Assembly (NCBI GenBank): GCA_023053545.1
Contig: JAKZAN010000002.1
Span: 10,598,790 to 10,662,789, forward strand
DNA: 64,000 nt
Direction of reading: 5' to 3'
Source: Lepidurus packardi
Lineage: Eukaryota; Arthropoda; Branchiopoda; Notostraca; Triopsidae
Under the pieces are notes generated by a model that saw only the letters and a list, made by a program, of their open reading frames with translations, searched no databases and had not been told where the DNA came from. Of the stretch, positions 61,601-64,000 are shown piece after piece. The first letter of the stretch is position 1; each line of letters starts with the position of its first letter. A program made the position numbers and the translations under genes.

Positions 61601-62002
61601 CATTTGTTCCATTTGGGTAATATCCCCGTTAACTTGGAAGTATAGCTTTGTACCCCATAATTATTTTTTTCGTTTTGTTATTATGTACTTTCTTGGCGGG
61701 GCATACAAGTTAAGCTGAATGATTCTAATCGAAAAAGTAATTCTAATTGAAAAGTTGTTTGAACTTTGCTGGAGGGTTTCCTTCCATTTTATTCTGATGT
61801 GTTGGATTTTGTGTATTGTGTGGGCTTTCTATGCGGGGCTATCTTTATATTGGGTTGCAGGAGTTCCACAAACTGTATCAGCTCTCTGGGTTCGAGTGTA
61901 GGCGTGGCCATGCCCATACCCGCCCATGAGAATACGGCCTTACTGTCGGAAGATAAGAGCCTAGGTTTCACTACGCGAGACCTAAGAAAACTCATCCAGT
62001 AA
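43625..62002 (+). CDS. SLC2A1-like: Class I facilitative glucose transporter (GLUT1/SLC2A1-like)
   Basis: Coding exons: 43670-43696, 56893-56988, 57088-57248, 57743-57867, 58007-58177, 58408-58515, 58693-58880, 59063-59275, 60263-60466, 60592-60728, then 61048-61138 or 61861-62002; 506 or 523 residues. It moves hexoses by facilitated diffusion through a 12-helix major facilitator fold. Seen: [13 protein letters not shown] in helix 1, NRYGRKRG loop, [39 protein letters not shown] in helix 7 (the QLS triplet typical of glucose-selective class I), [32 protein letters not shown], and [12 protein letters not shown] after helix 12. All phases agree. The exon with ATG at 43670 (MDPSTSPAT) has an acceptor just before it, so an untranslated exon lies upstream. 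Intron 1 is 13.2 kb and contains an alternative N-terminal module. AATAAA-type signals lie at about 62058-62067. Confidence 0.93.
44043..44240. repeat. Two-copy tandem duplication, about 106-base unit
   Basis: AGATTGTGATT...TTGGCAACTTG..AACAAAGA.AATTGC.ATA...GATAACTCAT...GATGCTCTTCAAAC appears twice in order, offset 106 bases, inside the large GLUT intron. Confidence 0.75.
45709..45970. repeat. Degenerate minisatellite, about 38-base unit, 6-7 units
   Basis: Repeated pattern of (A/G)ATTAATATCCAAATTACT, then .TGAAAATGCTCTATTGA, with about 38-base spacing and 15-30 percent divergence between units. Confidence 0.75.
45972..46165. repeat. Two-copy tandem duplication, about 95-base unit
   Basis: CAGAAGA.CTGT.AAACAA.TGCGAA.TTGTACACA followed by GGTTGCGGTGTA.CATAAGTTGAAAATAA occurs twice, offset 95 bases, directly after the 38-base minisatellite. 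Both units end in A-rich runs. Confidence 0.8.
47393..48319 (+). CDS. Candidate alternative N-terminal exon of the GLUT gene (low complexity)
   Basis: A GC-rich exon-like block in an AT-rich intron. One frame is open from 47451 to a donor at 48319 (AATGATAG|gtaggc, phase 2), rich in Ser, Pro, Gly and Arg, with [17 protein letters not shown] and [11 protein letters not shown]. Its first in-frame ATG is 47796. A different frame has an ATG at 47393 ([20 protein letters not shown]) and stays open to 47860. So either an upstream exon supplies the start, translation starts at 47796, or a single-base error shifts the frame. Joining 48319 to 51292 is in phase (AG+A). Confidence 0.5.
48320..51291. other. 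Intron between the two alternative N-terminal exons
   Basis: About 3 kb with short ORFs only and no domain-like sequence. I see nothing to annotate. Confidence 0.45.
51292..51676 (+). CDS. Candidate alternative coiled-coil exon of the GLUT gene
   Basis: Open in phase 2 from the acceptor CCCAAAG|A to the donor GAACAG|gttagc in phase 0; 128 codons. The first half is Gly/Met/Leu/Pro-rich; the second half is a clear coiled coil (heptads through [20 protein letters not shown] and [18 protein letters not shown]), ending with the basic [10 protein letters not shown]. The next acceptor in phase 0 on this strand that gives a family domain is 56893, the first common GLUT exon. The result would be about 303 or more cytosolic residues before helix 1. 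It could instead be part of a separate nested gene whose last exon I do not see. Confidence 0.5.
51677..56892. other. GLUT intron 1, right part
   Basis: About 5.2 kb of intron without supported exons. Contains the 204-base tandem duplication at 55403-55806. A pyrimidine-rich stretch and TTGCAG at 56892 make the acceptor of the first common GLUT exon. Confidence 0.5.
55403..55806. repeat. Two-copy tandem duplication, about 204-base unit
   Basis: CCCATGTTTTC, TCTTACCTTAGATGTCAC, CGTTTGCCA.CATTTTGCG.CCAAGAGT, TTCTTGTA.TGCAGT, AAAAGATAGAAAG.AAAATTACCCCGAAA and AAGATT.ACTTTGAG occur twice in the same order, offset 204 bases. Overlapping ORFs here are by-products of the repeat. Confidence 0.85.
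61048..61138 (+). CDS. GLUT alternative last exon 1 (short tail)
   Basis: Acceptor TGTGCAG then 91 coding bases in phase 2 (AG+A = Arg), encoding 29 residues of a polar tail that starts [10 protein letters not shown] after the joining Arg and ends EEKVSSL, then TGA. The C-terminal S-S-L fits a class I PDZ ligand (S/T-x-hydrophobic). Mammalian GLUT1 also ends in a PDZ ligand, although a different one. Confidence 0.6.
61861..62002 (+). CDS. GLUT alternative last exon 2 (long tail)
   Basis: Acceptor GGGTTGCAG then 142 coding bases in phase 2, encoding 46 residues ending [11 protein letters not shown]. It contains ENTALL, an acidic dileucine [DE]xxxL[LI] motif of the kind that drives endocytosis or endosomal sorting. 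It uses the same donor (60728) as last exon 1, so the two are alternatives, and poly(A)-like AATAAA signals follow at about 62058-62067. Confidence 0.6.
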
Positions 62003-64000
62003 AAAGAGCCAAACAAAACAGGCGGTAATGCAAGAATCCATTCCTTTTTTTCCACCAAATAAAATAAACCAGACTTTCATCATTTGTAAAAAAATAAATA
62101 AAAAAAATAACAACAATTAAGTGCACTCTGATCTTGCTTTCCCAGACTTCGCTGCATGTTTTTGACTCTTGGGTTTGGCTTTTCGGGTTTAAATCTTTTT
62201 TTCTTAACTATTCTGTCAATCACATGCTCCTATAGTGGTTCTATATAACTTATCCATACATTTCTTTGTGGGTTGGAACTTGAGGTACTTATCGAACTGT
62301 TGCTTTCTTTTCACATACATAGTTGCCTAGCCCTTACTTGCTGCTGTGACTGGTGACCATGGATTTCAACGGGTTTCATTAACACAAAAAAAAACGCACT
62401 CCACTCCTCTTTGATGTGTGCAAAGGATTGAATGCAGAAGTGAAAATGTCCCAAAGTACGGCTTCCATAGAGGTGCTGAGCGTGGTTTCTTAGACGGAGA
62501 TTCGTTTTTATGTTGTAATATTTCAAGAGAGATTATTGGTATCGAATTCAAGGCAAGTTCTCAATGGTGGGGAGTAGTGACGACTGTCTGTTCGTTTCTT
62601 GAGTTGCCTTTAACAACCCATTCCTTCATTTACATGGCCATCATGGTTTTTCTCGAAAAGGTGGAATGTCGATGGGAAATGTGACTCCTTTTCGCTCAAA
62701 TTCTATTTACAAAATGTTACACAATTTGCTTTTCACTGTTGATAGAGGACAGCAGCGTGCAGATTTTTTTTTATGTATCATTGCCTAACTAAAATGTATG
62801 GTGCTGAGATGGTGGTTAAAAGAACTCTATGGACTCGTTGTGAACTGATTCTTGGATGGGACTTGCTTCTGGAGAGACTGAAAGCGTCGTCTATCAAAAT
62901 ACCATCGAGATCGGGACGTGGCAATAAGTTTTCCAAAAAGGAGCAAGACAGCAAGAACAAACCTTCTGTTAATTTTGTGAGCACTTCCTAAGCCCGTTCT
63001 TGAACCCGGCACAGTTTTAACTCGTTTTTAAAGCCATTCCGTATTCTTCCTGTTCATTTTGGTTTCGAATTCTGTGTTCTAAAATCCCAATTATGGTTCG
63101 GTCTCTTAATCCGCATCTGGTCGCAGTAACGTCGCAAAAACTTTATGCTGTACAAGTTGGCCGCATTCTCCCCGAGGATTGAATAGAAGACTACAAATAA
63201 TTAAACGAGTTTTTAATCTTAAGCTTCCAACTGTATTCTGTGACGTGGTCAATATGGTGTGGTCTCTTGGGATTTGGCAACGTGACACAATGACGGTTCG
63301 ACAAAAGGACGACGGACCCCGACACCCAAACGACAGCTACATAATCCTGTCAAGGACCATCAGTGCCATTGTGAGTTGAATGCACCTTTGCTAATTGTTT
63401 AACCTCCAATCGATAAAAAGGTTTAAGCCGTATTAAAAAATTATGTCGTAATGCTAATACCTAGGCTATTCGGGACGCTATTGTCATTAAATGTTAATCG
63501 GGCTCAACTAGGCCCAGAACGGGGAATTGTTGAGTCCAGACGACAAACAGAAGGCTCATTTTAATGAAGCTTAAACCTTTCCGATTCTTATTATTTACGC
63601 TTAACATTTTCCCGACAGACAGATTTTCCAACGGCAAAGGATGGACGTTTGGCCAGTGGAAATGTTTTTAAAAGAAAAAATATTTAAAAATTATTGTTTT
63701 AGGGAAAAAAAATATTGAAATCATGTAGCTAGGGTGCTTCCCTTCTATTTGGATCGCTCATTTGTTATGTTTTAATTTGAAAGAAAATTATTGAAGCGAA
63801 AAGAGATTCTTTCTTTCATTTCCGTGTTGTTTATTTTCCAAACATACTGTACCAGGGTAAAACTTTTTTCAAAGCAACGAAATATTTGTATTTGTCAACT
63901 TGCGCATTAAGGTGTCAACACGGGACTTTAATTTGAATTAGCTCATGTTCGTTAACGTTAAGAGTGTTGTAACAACCTTGGAAAGCTCAATCAACTATTA
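62003..64000. other. GLUT 3' flank and right-end intergenic region
   Basis: After the transporter poly(A) signals the sequence is non-coding. Overlapping ORFs at 62300-63020 on both strands look random. Repeat copy 3 begins at 63276. The right edge shows no exon. Confidence 0.5.
63276..63460. repeat. Dispersed repeat, copy 3 (divergent)
   Basis: Starts GGCAACGTGACACAATGACG, followed by TCGACAAAAGGACGACGG, and later has AGGTTTAAGCCGTATTAAAA and TTATGTCGTAATGC, matching the order in copies 1 and 2. The TTAGG core is missing and the right end is unclear, so this is the oldest or a truncated copy. Confidence 0.6.

Noticed and set aside
62773..62991. 72-codon ORF near the right end
   Set aside because: Antisense frames are equally open; no recognisable family pattern.
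1..64000. CRISPR arrays, operons, bacterial-type defence systems or viral genes
   Set aside because: The window is intron-bearing animal DNA; no spaced direct repeats of CRISPR type and no capsid, polymerase or transposase frame was found.

Overview
The window is animal genomic DNA, most likely from a crustacean or a close arthropod relative. The evidence is: spliceosomal genes with very small introns (mostly 45-75 nt with GT...AG ends); a complete prostaglandin H synthase (cyclooxygenase) gene, a family insects generally lack but some crustaceans have; a HAD-family protein of the arthropod Reg-2/HDHD3 type; and short TTAGG-type runs. The species cannot be named from sequence alone. No prokaryotic, viral or organelle genes were seen.

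Layout. 1-124 (-) is the first coding exon of an unrecognised acidic protein that runs off the left edge. 2031-3889 (-) is an eight-exon FAM20B-like Golgi glycan kinase. 7609-13555 (+) is a stomatin gene with two, possibly three, alternative first coding exons that all end in phase 1. A 292-codon intronless ORF with its own TATA box (8250-9128) lies between these exons on the same strand. 17016-19703 (+) is a nine-exon cyclooxygenase whose ATG is interrupted by an intron. 20179-21238 (-) is casein kinase 2 beta. 21810-26714 (-) is a 19-exon P5A-ATPase (ATP13A1) with two single-base frameshifts and one GC-AG intron. 27421-27894 is a foldback (inverted-repeat) element. 28242-28985 (+) and 29020-30138 (-) are intronless convergent genes, a Reg-2/HDHD3-like HAD protein and an RNF26-like RING ligase.

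From 30.1 to 43.6 kb the DNA is AT-rich, largely non-coding and rich in repeats: tandem duplications, a second copy of a dispersed repeat and a 30-base G run. A few doubtful exon-like pieces lie in it. From 43.6 kb to 62.0 kb one large transcription unit encodes a class I glucose transporter (GLUT1-like). It has a short first coding exon (nine residues), an alternative long low-complexity plus coiled-coil N-terminus (47.4-51.7 kb) that splices in the same phase, ten shared membrane-domain exons, and two alternative phase-2 last exons carrying different putative sorting signals. The right end (62-64 kb) is non-coding and holds a third copy of the dispersed repeat.

The genes are ordinary unlinked housekeeping or signalling genes, not a pathway cluster. 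FAM20B, ATP13A1, RNF26 and cyclooxygenase all act in the secretory pathway or ER membranes, but I see no sign that this proximity is functional. The most interesting points are the modular transcript ends of the stomatin and GLUT genes, the cyclooxygenase with alanine at the aspirin-serine position, the nested SAM-like ORF, and a dispersed repeat with inverted terminal sub-repeats and a TTAGG core that has enlarged one ATP13A1 intron.
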